From the NCBI GenBank assembly GCA_028819675.1, contig JAPPKT010000480.1, forward strand, positions 1 to 14,951: DNA of 14,951 nt. The letters run 5' to 3'. Positions 5,925 through 13,002 of the stretch are shown piece by piece. The translations under genes were made by a program, and so were the position numbers. The stretch is from Caldilineaceae bacterium. GTDB lineage: Bacteria > Chloroflexota > Anaerolineae > Caldilineales > Caldilineaceae. The notes under the pieces were generated by a model that saw nothing but the letters and a program-made list of their open reading frames with translations, was not told the DNA's origin and ran no database searches. Within the stretch, counting starts at the first letter, position 1; each line of letters starts with the position of its first letter.

Positions 5925-6550
5925 ACGATTCTAAAAATTCAGAACCTGATTCACGTGAGGGTATCCTCTATCCTGCGGCCGAGTGGAACAGAAAACTGTC
6001 CGCTCTTAAAGTATCAGGTATGCGCATGGCAAATCAGATGCGCGAACAGGGGAATGCATTCATAGTGAAGATTTTGACAACGATGGTGGTAAAGGAGGGG
6101 GACACAATTCCACTTAGGGCAGTAATCATAAAGCTGGATTGGAAAGTGGCCACGAGATTGGAGATGGTCGAATCCGCAACGGAGATGATCACCAAAGCCT
6201 ACGAGATTGATTCTCTCGACCCAGCATTGTCGCATGTGCTAGGATCCGTCATTGAAGGCAAGGGACTGTATGAACATAGCATCGGGGAGTTCTTTGAACT
6301 ATACGGTAGATTCGAGGAGAAATACCAACTAAAGAAGGGAAGTGATACAAGAGATAAGATGGCGTCTTTGGTGAAAGGAGACAAGAAATATTTGAAGAAA
6401 TACAAGGAATATAAAAAGTGGAGTTTTGTTCCTATGCCATATGCGGTCCGGAATATACTCGCTCATGCTGGAACCAACCCAAATAAGCTTGACCAGCAAG
6501 GCGAAGAAATCAGAACCTCGATAACCCTCCTTAAGTCATGGGTGAATTAA
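5921..6550 (+). CDS. HEPN-like domain protein, 209 aa
   Basis: Start at 5921 with AAGGAGA five bases upstream. The C-terminal part contains YAVRNILAHAGTNPNKL, an R-N-x-x-x-H motif (R177, N178, H182) typical of HEPN domains, followed by a last helix, EEIRTSITLLKSWV. Residues 1-120 are mixed alpha/beta with no motif I know. Residues 130-168 are Lys-rich (KKGSDTRDKMASLVKGDKKY). HEPN proteins are common in toxin-antitoxin, abortive-infection and restriction loci, usually as RNases, but the motif also occurs in non-catalytic scaffolds. The gene lies alone between a methyltransferase remnant and a non-coding region. I see no antitoxin partner next to it, so a toxin role is unsupported. AT-richer than neighbouring R-M genes. 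Confidence 0.65.
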   Translation: MNDSKNSEPDSREGILYPAAEWNRKLSALKVSGMRMANQMREQGNAFIVKILTTMVVKEGDTIPLRAVIIKLDWKVATRLEMVESATEMITKAYEIDSLDPALSHVLGSVIEGKGLYEHSIGEFFELYGRFEEKYQLKKGSDTRDKMASLVKGDKKYLKKYKEYKKWSFVPMPYAVRNILAHAGTNPNKLDQQGEEIRTSITLLKSWVN

Positions 6551-6872
6551 GAGCAGTTAGCTGACGCCTGCAACAGCAAGAAGGGACCATCGCATCTACA
6601 CAAGACTGACCGCGTTTTGGGAGGTGGGAGAGTGCCCACACAAATCCTGACCTCACCCCCCACTTTCTGAATTCGATGAAAACGTGCACTATCGCCAGTA
6701 GGGACAAGACGGGGGGGAGGCAAAATGCGGCTGAAGCGGGGCTGATCGCGGGCTGAATTCGGGGCGGTGGGACGCTGAGGCCCGATTATTGGCCGAATCG
6801 TGGGCAGGTCATCTTACTCGCTATAAAATGCTAATTATACCAAGTAAAAATTGAGTGGAGGATACCTAAAAA
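6551..6872. other. Intergenic region with phased GCTGA repeats
   Basis: No gene is evident. It has G-rich runs on both strands and a set of GCTGA motifs spaced by 11 bp (reported separately). Near its right end TATAAA (about 6822) could be a -10 element for the next gene, but no good -35 is spaced correctly. The ribosome site of the next gene, GGAGG, is at 6857-6861. Confidence 0.5.
6728..6778 (+). repeat. GCTGA motif repeated at 11-bp spacing
   Basis: GCTGA begins at 6730, 6741 and 6752, each within a GGCTGA, and again at 6774, which is two 11-bp steps after the third. Three units share NGGCTGA-N4. One-helical-turn phasing puts the motif on the same DNA face. Function unknown. Confidence 0.45.
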
Positions 6873-7253
6873 ATGGATTGGATGGAGTGGTCTTTCTGGC
6901 AATGGCTGGGTGCTGCATTAGCTTTGGTAATTGCCGCCATCGGCATAAAAGTTGCCGTTTCCTTTGACATAAACAGATTCTTGGAAGGGCAGAGGAAAAG
7001 GAAGGAAAGGAGGTTGCAGGCCCTTTGCCCTCACACTGAATTAACATTCGGTCAATCTGGTGATATTTTCGTTGAATCACAATTCAATAGCCCCCCTGGG
7101 ACCCTTGCCTTCTACTGTAATTGGTGTGGAATTATTGTGTCTGATCGAAATCGTCCCTCAGAAATTAGCATGTACTGGGGAACTAACCCTGATGCATGGA
7201 AAAAGGCGTATAAAAGATTCGATAAAGCATACTCGAAATTCTACGGAATCTAA
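6873..7253 (+). CDS. Membrane-anchored Cys-rich protein, 126 aa, unknown function
   Basis: Residues about 8-30 (FWQWLGAALALVIAAIGIKV) form a single membrane-spanning helix near the N-terminus, followed by a strongly basic stretch (EGQRKRKERRLQ, 38-49). By the positive-inside rule this puts the remainder in the cytoplasm. The soluble part contains CPHTELT (C52, H54) and FYCNWCGIIVSD (a CxxC), together a plausible zinc-binding knuckle. The tail is basic and aromatic (WKKAYKRFDKAYSKFYGI). The GGAGG ribosome site is 11 bases before the ATG, a little far; a second ATG three codons in is an alternative. No family name recognised. It is a lone gene between decayed loci. Confidence 0.65.
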   Translation: MDWMEWSFWQWLGAALALVIAAIGIKVAVSFDINRFLEGQRKRKERRLQALCPHTELTFGQSGDIFVESQFNSPPGTLAFYCNWCGIIVSDRNRPSEISMYWGTNPDAWKKAYKRFDKAYSKFYGI

Positions 7254-7488
7254 TTCGATCAGATCCCCCTAGGACCTAGTCTAATTTCCCCAACTTGAGG
7301 AATTTGAAAACATGCCCATTCGGGAAGAAACCATATGGTTGGCCCCAATCGTTAGACCACGAAATGGGAAAAATAAGGTGCATTAAGACGAATGCGGCCG
7401 GCTCTGATCGGCAACGGGCGGTCTGCCGCCATCAAAGCACGAAGTGCTCTTCAGCCGGTATGCAATAGTTGAGACTCTGATGCGGTCT

Positions 7489-7697
7489 GTCATCGCCGAC
7501 TATGACAAAGTAATCCGCCTGCGGCCCGACTATACCTCCGCCTACTTGATTCGGGGCGCTGCTTACGCCTACCTTGGCCGGTACGAGAAAGCCCCATCCC
7601 TGATTTGGAGACCCCATTGGAGTTGGCGCAGATGGCTGGCAATGACGACTTGGCCGCCACAATTGAAGAGGCGCTCGAAGCAGTCAGAAACCCATGA
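7489..7697 (+). pseudogene. TPR-repeat protein, C-terminal remnant with frameshift
   Basis: The first frame reads YDKVIRLRPDYTSAYL, then IRGAAYAYLGRYEKA, a standard tetratricopeptide unit. Two extra C residues near 7594-7595 shift the frame. The next frame then continues naturally as IPDLETPLELAQMAGNDDLA and ATIEEALEAVRNP to a TGA at 7695-7697. The C-terminal pattern 'LE.ALELA..AGN..L...IE' is usual for small TPR proteins. The start and earlier repeats are missing. Its stop overlaps the ATG of the following methyltransferase remnant (ATGA), so the two were once a coupled operon. Non-functional. Confidence 0.6.
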
Positions 7698-7816
7698 CCG
7701 CGCCAAACTGGATCAACCGCACGACGTGGACAGACGACAACCTGACCAGCCCGCCCTGCGCGCAAGCGTCTGCCCAGGGCCCAGTGGCGAGTATTCCGCC
7801 ACGTCTCTTCCCGTAG
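7694..7816 (+). pseudogene. DNA adenine methyltransferase, N-terminal remnant B
   Basis: A 40-codon frame begins MTAPNWINRTTWTDDNL, matching 12 of the first 17 residues of remnant A at 5805, and then departs into unrelated sequence (TSPPCAQASAQG) before a TAG at 7814-7816. The usual GDNLDI... and DPPF motifs are absent; G is already D here. Both remnants therefore break within the first 25 residues. It overlaps the end of the TPR remnant by four bases. No function is expected. Confidence 0.6.
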
Positions 7817-8002
7817 TGTGGGGGCCGGCCGGGCTTGTAGCAACAAGACAACTGCCCAGTCAGGGTGTTCGCACTTCCGGTTATCCAAATCTGTTGAAGC
7901 GCTGCCAGTCTCTACTGAGCAGGAAATGGACCCGGTAGATGCTTCCTCTACATGAGAAAACGCCTTCGCGATTACGTCGTCCCGCGCCTCGGAGGTAACG
8001 AA

Positions 8003-10840
8003 ATGACAACCCTGGAATTCATCGCCAAATGGCAAGCCTCTGAGTTGAACGAGCGCTCCGCCGCCCAGGAGCACTTCATCGACCTCTGCCGGCTCTTGGG
8101 CGAGCCCACCCCTGCCGAAGACGACCCGAGCGGCCAGCGCTACTGCTTCGAGCGCGGCGCGCGCAAGGACACCGGCGGCCGCGGCTGGGCCGACGTCTGG
8201 AAACGACACTGCTTCGCCTGGGAGTACAAGGGCAAACACAAAGACCTCGACGCCGCCTTCAACCAGCTGCGCCAGTATGCGCTCGCGCTGGAAAACCCGC
8301 CCCTGCTCATCGTCTCCGACATGGCCCGCTTTCGCATTCACACCAACTGGACCAACAGCGTCAGCGTCGTTCACAAATTCGCGCTCGAAGATCTGGCCGA
8401 CGCAACGGTGCGTGACAAGCTCAAGTGGGCAATGTCCGATCCGGAGCGGCTGCGCCCGGGTGAGAGCCGCCAGACCCTGACAGAACGCGCCGCCACCGCC
8501 TTCGCCGCGCTGGCGCAGGCCTTGCGGGCGCGCGGCCACGACCCCCAGGCAGTCGCCCACTTCGTCAACCGGCTCGTCTTTTGCATGTTCGCCGAAGACG
8601 TGGGCCTGCTGCCCAACGACATGTTCACCCGCATGCTGCAACACGCCCGCAGCCGGCCCGAAGACTTCGCCGCCATGGCCCGCGACCTGTTCGGCGCCAT
8701 GGCGGCCGGCGGACGCGTCGGCTTCGAAACGGTCGCCTGGTTCAACGGCGGCCTCTTCGACAGCGACGACGCCCTGGCCCTGACACGCGACGAGATCGAG
8801 ACGACCCTGCAAGCCGCCGCGCTCGACTGGTCCGAGATCGACCCCTCCATTCTCGGTACCCTGTTCGAGCGCGGGCTGGACCCGGCCAAGCGCTCGCAAC
8901 TCGGCGCGCATTACACCGACCGCGACAAGATCATGCAGATCATCGAACCGGTCGTCACCCGCCCCTGGCTCAGGGAATGGGAAAAAGCCCGCGCCGAAAT
9001 CTCGCTGCGCCTCGAGCGCGCCGACGTGGCCTCCTCGAGCGCAGCCCGGACGCGCCAGCGCAGACAGGCTGAGCGCACGCTGCGCGACTTCCTCGAAAGA
9101 TTGCGCGCCTTCACCGTCCTCGACCCGGCCTGCGGATCCGGCAACTTCCTTTACCTCGCCCTCCACGCCCTCAAGGACCTTGAGCACCGCGTCCAGCTCG
9201 AAGCCGAATCCATGGGCCTGCAGCGCGCCTTCCCCGCCGTCGGCCCCGCCAACGTCAAGGGCATCGAGATCAACCTTTACGCCGCCGAACTCGCCCGCGT
9301 CTCCGTCTGGATCGGCGAAGTCCAGTGGATGCGCCGCAACGGCTTCAGCGGCGCCCGCGACCCCATCCTCGACCCTCTTGATACCATCGAATGCCGTGAC
9401 GCCATCCTCAACCCCGACGGCACGGAACCCGTCTGGCCCGCAGCCGATGTCGTGGTAGGCAATCCTCCTTTTCTCGGAGGTAAACTGCTGCGAAGTACAT
9501 TGGGTGGTGGCTACGTTGAGTCGTTGCAGCGGTTATACGGGGCGCGCATTCATGGCGAGGCGGACTTGGTCTGCCACTGGTTCGACAAAGCGCATAGGTT
9601 GGTTGCCGACGGCAGTATCGCCCGCGCCGGTCTCGTCGCCACCAATTCGATCCGAGGCGGCCGTAATCGCGCCGTCCTGGACAGGATAGTCGAGCACGGC
9701 ACAATTTACGATGCCTGGTCCGATGAGCCCTGGGTAGTGGATGGGGCGGCAGTGCGCGTTTCGCTAGTTTGTTTCGATGGAAATGACAACGGACTTGGCC
9801 CCATACTTGACGGGAAAACTGTGTCCAGCATCAACGCTGACCTTACTGCCGGTACGGCGGACCTGACCAAGGCGGTTCAGTTACCCCAGAACAAGAAAGT
9901 GGCCTTTATGGGCGATACGAAGAACGGCCCTTTCGACATTCCTGGCGACCTGGCTCGGTTCTGGCTGTGCCTGCCCGCAAATCCCAATGGGCGCTCAAAT
10001 GCTGAGGTGCTCAAACCTTGGCGAAACGGCAGAGACTTGACACGTCGCCCTGAAGGCAAGTGGATCATTGACTTCGGTCCTTCGATGGAGTACACCGAGG
10101 CGGCACTCTACGAAGCGCCATTTGAGTACGTGAATGAAAGAGTAAGACCGGCGCGGGAAAAAAATCGAAACCGAAAGGTGCGAGAGTACTGGTGGCGCCA
10201 TGAAGCACCTAGGCCCGTCATGTGGAAGGCACTTGAAGGGCTGACGAGATACATCGCAACTCCCACAGTGGCCAAACATCGCCTGTTCGTTTGGTTGGAC
10301 GTACGAGTCTGCCCGGATCATCAACTTATCGCAATTGCCCGCGATGACGACACGACCTTCGGCATCCTCCACAGCCGCTTTCACGAATCATGGTCGCTCC
10401 GGCTCTGCACCTGGCTTGGCAAGGGCAATGATCCCCGCTACACGCCGACCACCACCTTCCAGCCCTTCCCTTTTCCAGAAGGGCTGTCACCCGACATTCC
10501 CTCTATTCACTATGCGAGTGATTCACGCGCCGTAGCCATCGCCTCGGCTGCTTGTCAACTCGTGCAACTGCGCGACCGCTGGCTCAACCCGCCCGAATGG
10601 GTCGAATGGGTAGACGAACCGGTCCCAGGCTATCCCCAGCGCCCCGTTCCCCGCAATGATGCCGCCGCCAAAGAGTTGAAGAAACGTACCCTCACCAACC
10701 TCTACAACGCCCGCCCCCAGTGGCTGGCGGATGCCCACGCGTCCCTCGATGCCGCGGTCGCCGCCGCCTATGGCTGGGACCCGGATATCTCCGAAGAAGA
10801 CGCGCTGACGGCGCTGTTGGCATTGAATTTGGCGGAATGA
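8003..10840 (+). CDS. Type IIL (MmeI-like) restriction-modification enzyme, 945 aa
   Basis: A single polypeptide expected to cut and methylate DNA. Start at 8003 because GGAGG lies seven bases upstream; a longer reading to 7952 lacks one. The N-terminal nuclease part has D64 and EYK at 74-76 (D-x9-E-x-K), the same spacing as the MmeI active site. A helical region follows, with FAEDVGLLP and LGAHYT (301-306). Methyltransferase motif I is DPACGSGNF (374-382) and motif IV is GNPPF (N487-F490). The target-recognition region and a C-terminal segment (LNLAE end) follow. MmeI is 919 aa, so this is full length with no broken motif. Such enzymes methylate one strand and cut about 20 bases away. Codon use changes sharply between about 9455 and 10340, the target-recognition region. 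It stands alone; no separate specificity gene is needed in this family. Confidence 0.9.
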   Translation: MTTLEFIAKWQASELNERSAAQEHFIDLCRLLGEPTPAEDDPSGQRYCFERGARKDTGGRGWADVWKRHCFAWEYKGKHKDLDAAFNQLRQYALALENPPLLIVSDMARFRIHTNWTNSVSVVHKFALEDLADATVRDKLKWAMSDPERLRPGESRQTLTERAATAFAALAQALRARGHDPQAVAHFVNRLVFCMFAEDVGLLPNDMFTRMLQHARSRPEDFAAMARDLFGAMAAGGRVGFETVAWFNGGLFDSDDALALTRDEIETTLQAAALDWSEIDPSILGTLFERGLDPAKRSQLGAHYTDRDKIMQIIEPVVTRPWLREWEKARAEISLRLERADVASSSAARTRQRRQAERTLRDFLERLRAFTVLDPACGSGNFLYLALHALKDLEHRVQLEAESMGLQRAFPAVGPANVKGIEINLYAAELARVSVWIGEVQWMRRNGFSGARDPILDPLDTIECRDAILNPDGTEPVWPAADVVVGNPPFLGGKLLRSTLGGGYVESLQRLYGARIHGEADLVCHWFDKAHRLVADGSIARAGLVATNSIRGGRNRAVLDRIVEHGTIYDAWSDEPWVVDGAAVRVSLVCFDGNDNGLGPILDGKTVSSINADLTAGTADLTKAVQLPQNKKVAFMGDTKNGPFDIPGDLARFWLCLPANPNGRSNAEVLKPWRNGRDLTRRPEGKWIIDFGPSMEYTEAALYEAPFEYVNERVRPAREKNRNRKVREYWWRHEAPRPVMWKALEGLTRYIATPTVAKHRLFVWLDVRVCPDHQLIAIARDDDTTFGILHSRFHESWSLRLCTWLGKGNDPRYTPTTTFQPFPFPEGLSPDIPSIHYASDSRAVAIASAACQLVQLRDRWLNPPEWVEWVDEPVPGYPQRPVPRNDAAAKELKKRTLTNLYNARPQWLADAHASLDAAVAAAYGWDPDISEEDALTALLALNLAE

Positions 10841-11239
10841 GTCTTGTGAAAACGGTTGTTGCTTTTAACTGGGCAACTCCGTTTCCAAGTCACGGCCGCA
10901 GCATTCACAGATCAGGCAGATGGCTATCAACTCGCTATCTCTGAACCACAGCGTTGGCCCCGGCCGTCGCAGTTCTGTTGCCGCCTCTTGGCCCGGGCAC
11001 ATGTTATCAACGGCCGTAAATGCCCTCAGATCCGTTACCCTGCTCCATCCCGATCCATATCAGCTGTCCATCACTCCACATGTGGACGCGCCCCTCCCTG
11101 TCATTGCGCAATACGAGACGCCCGCCAAGTATCTCCAGCACCCCCGGGTCCGGATGACCGCCACACTTGGGCCGACCCCTCGACAAACGCCGGACTGCTG
11201 CATAGCTTCGATTGGAGTGTGTGGACGACGGGAACGCCC
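10841..11239. other. Region without an identifiable gene, between two R-M loci
   Basis: About 400 bases after the MmeI-like gene. The plus-strand reading that runs into the HsdR fragment looks random here (rich in Arg, Ser, Pro). On the minus strand a stretch ending at 11007 has a natural-looking tail ([20 protein letters not shown]) but no start or family that I can support. No repeats or promoters stand out. Confidence 0.4.
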
Positions 11240-11618
11240 CAGGAGCGCCTGAACCTGCTGCCGGCGCGTTCCTTCGCGGAGATGCTGGAGCAGTCGTTGA
11301 GGCGGTACCAGAACCGGGCGATCGAGGCGGTGCAGGTGATCGAGGAGCTGATCGAGCTTGCCAAAGAGCTGCGGGAGGCGGACGCCCGGGGTGAGCAGCT
11401 GGGACTGTCGGAGGATGAGCTGGCCTTTTACGACGCGCTGGAGACGAACGACAGCGCGGTGCAGGTGCTGGGGGACGAGACATTTCGGGAGATCGCGCGC
11501 GAGCTGGTCAAGACCGCGCGTGCGGCGTATTCTGCGCAAGTACGGTTATCCGCCGGACAAGTAGGAGAAGGCGACACGGACGGTTCTGGAGCAGGCGGAG
11601 TTGTTGTCGGAAGGGTGA
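11240..11618 (+). pseudogene. Type I restriction enzyme HsdR subunit, C-terminal remnant
   Basis: The frame reads [20 protein letters not shown], then [18 protein letters not shown], then [20 protein letters not shown] and [19 protein letters not shown], the well-known C-terminal domain of HsdR. At about 11520 the sequence jumps into another frame, [14 protein letters not shown], the normal end of the family, so an internal piece (the segment usually reading like 'TIDWTVRESVRAKLR') has been lost. A TAG at 11562-11564 then replaces a conserved Gln codon, and the frame would finish [17 protein letters not shown] with TGA at 11616-11618. The helicase and nuclease domains are absent. It is a dead end-piece with three lesions: 5' loss, internal deletion with frameshift, and a nonsense codon. 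No hsdM or hsdS is visible. Confidence 0.8.
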
Positions 11619-11936
11619 GCGGTAGGTTGAGGGGTTGTGGTGGGTTTAAGTCCTTACGAACACCCCGAACCCATCCCAAGCATCCGCTCCACTTCTGCAA
11701 CTAGGGCGTCGTCAATACTCTCGCTTTCCCGCACATTTGTATCTTCCTATCGTTTAGTTTATATTGACAGACAACACTTGAGTCGGATAAACCAAAATTT
11801 GGTTCATTTTCATTCTTTTGTTACAATGCTATACAATCCTACTAAGGGGTGTGAATTACCACTATTCCCCTGTGGATAGATAATAGGTTTCAGATTTTAT
11901 CGTTAAACACTTGTTTAGATAATGGAGGCCGCAATA
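11619..11936. other. AT-rich leader region upstream of the TIR-containing cassette
   Basis: No convincing gene. A composition change occurs near 11720, from GC-rich remnant DNA to AT-rich DNA that continues through the three-gene cassette. It contains the promoter and palindrome listed separately. A second possible promoter with an extended -10 (TGCTATACA, 11827-11835) is 17 bases from a weak TTTTCA. Confidence 0.5.
11764..11804 (+). promoter_or_regulatory. Promoter with overlapping palindromic operator for the TIR cassette
   Basis: TTGACA at 11764-11769 is followed after 16 bases by GATAAA (11786-11791). Immediately overlapping the -10 end and expected start site is AACCAAA-A-TTTGGTT (11790-11804), a perfect 7-bp inverted repeat around one base. 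A repressor bound there would block transcription. The B3-like domain protein encoded first in the cassette is a candidate binder, but that is inference. Confidence 0.5.
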
Positions 11937-12521
11937 ATGGAGCGTATAGCGAATTCTAGGGAACTCTACCGTGCTTTGTTTAAGCTGATGCTGTCAGTCC
12001 AAAATGTGCTTGCTATTCTTCAGGAAGAAGTATTTTCAGAAGAACTATCGGGAGATGATTTTGGACAAGACACAAGGCATAAAACTCATCATTCGGAAGA
12101 GTTGCTAGGAGACCACAGTTCAGCGGACAGCAACGAGGAAATATCCATCTCGTTCCTTGATCGGCGAGGCCAAGTCCCAGAGACCTCAAGACTCAATATG
12201 GGTTTCAGCGACCACTATCGCAACCATCAAGCGGCAATTTACATTAACCGACTTAGCTGGTCCTTCTTTCCCGAGCCGCAGATACCTTTCACCGTAAATA
12301 CAGATGATGGCAAGGCATTTACATGTAAAATATCGGGAAGACAATCTCGCCATCTGGTTACGGTGGGGAGCTACCGGATTCTGAGCGAATATATTCGTGA
12401 AAGACTTAATGTCAGCTTAGAGACACAAATCACTAGAGCAATTTTGGAGCAATATGGTAGGACGAACGTCACATTTCGAAGAGAGGGAAACGAATACTCT
12501 CTAGACTTTTCTGTGAAATAA
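11937..12521 (+). CDS. Free-standing NgoFVII-type C-terminal (B3-like) domain protein
   Basis: A 194-aa protein. The start at 11937 is preferred over an ATG at 11922 because GGAGG lies eight bases before it, inside the longer reading. Residues 1-70 form a helical start (RELYRALFKLMLSVQNVLAI) and an acidic linker. From about 72 the pattern is ISFLDRRGQVPETSRLNMGF, IYINRLSWSFFPEPQIPFTV and NTDDGKAFTCKI, then ILSEYIRERLNVSLE, ILEQYGRTNVTFRR and YSLDFSVK. This follows the C-terminal domain of NgoFVII-family restriction enzymes ('RRGEVPE.SGLNWG', 'FFP...FT..TDDG.', 'GEYFR.RLG', 'YGRT.V.F'), thought to contact DNA. The usual PLD-type nuclease half is absent, so it probably binds DNA without cutting it. 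It is the first gene of a three-gene cassette, 33 bases before the TIR gene. Role as sensor or regulator is inferred. Confidence 0.7.
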   Translation: MERIANSRELYRALFKLMLSVQNVLAILQEEVFSEELSGDDFGQDTRHKTHHSEELLGDHSSADSNEEISISFLDRRGQVPETSRLNMGFSDHYRNHQAAIYINRLSWSFFPEPQIPFTVNTDDGKAFTCKISGRQSRHLVTVGSYRILSEYIRERLNVSLETQITRAILEQYGRTNVTFRREGNEYSLDFSVK

Positions 12522-12554
12522 CACACAGGACACTTTACGAAAACAGGAGAAGAA

Positions 12555-12971
12555 ATGCCAGCGCTAAAAAATTACGATCTATTCTTGAGTCATGTGTGGC
12601 GAAAAGTTCACAATTCCGAGTACTACCGCCTCGTGAATTTTCTCGAGGGAGCAGCTAACTTTCGATGGCGCAACTATTCGGTTCCTGAACACGATCCGCT
12701 GGGGACAAAGACGGATTGGCAACTTCGCCAAGCACTCAATAGACAGATACGGCCGATAAACTGCTTTCTCGTAGTATCCGGTATGTACGTGCATCACAGA
12801 AAGTGGATTCAGGAAGAAATCAATATTGCCCTGTCCTTAAACAAACCGATAATTGGTGTAGTTCCTTGGGGACAAAATCGCGTGCCCATTGAAGTGCAGA
12901 AAATCGCTAAGGAAATGGTTGGGTGGCAGACGAGCAGTATCGTGAACGCTATTCGCAAATGGTCTCTATAG
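12555..12971 (+). CDS. TIR-like (ThsB-type, DUF1863-like) protein
   Basis: A 138-aa single-domain protein with AGGAG five to six bases before the ATG. It opens with NYDLFLSHVW (residues 6-15), the first strand and BB-loop start of TIR-like domains. FRWRNYSVPEHDPLG (36-50) and IRPINCFLVVSGMYVHHRKW (65-84) follow. A WxxxE arrangement (W84, E88) sits in the position of the catalytic Glu helix of NADase TIR domains such as SARM1. KPIIGVVPWGQNRVP (97-111) and VGWQTSSIVNAIRKW complete the pattern of ThsB proteins of Thoeris defence. ThsB senses phage and makes an NAD-derived cyclic ADP-ribose isomer signal. The usual effector ThsA (SIR2-SLOG or TM-macro) is absent; a membrane protein follows 31 bases downstream instead. 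Family call strong, function by analogy. Confidence 0.85.
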   Translation: MPALKNYDLFLSHVWRKVHNSEYYRLVNFLEGAANFRWRNYSVPEHDPLGTKTDWQLRQALNRQIRPINCFLVVSGMYVHHRKWIQEEINIALSLNKPIIGVVPWGQNRVPIEVQKIAKEMVGWQTSSIVNAIRKWSL

Positions 12972-13002
12972 CCTATCGGGTGATAACAAGGAGTGACATC
13001 TT

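Noticed and set aside
7300..7390. A small plus-strand peptide frame starting MPIREETIW
   Set aside because: Only 24 codons with a distant, weak ribosome site; no similarity recognised.
7490..9187. A very long minus-strand open frame opposite the MmeI-like gene
   Set aside because: It mirrors a GC-rich coding gene whose third-position bias leaves the opposite strand open. The protein is Gly/Val/Ala-rich with no domain and no ribosome site, while the plus strand has complete restriction-modification motifs.
11007..11160. A minus-strand coding tail ([20 protein letters not shown] region)
   Set aside because: It looks protein-like, but I could not find a start, ribosome site or family, and the flanking part of the frame is random.
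11663..11745. A short minus-strand frame with a natural-looking tail ([17 protein letters not shown])
   Set aside because: Under 30 codons, bounded by a stop upstream and with only a GTG start; too short to support as a gene.
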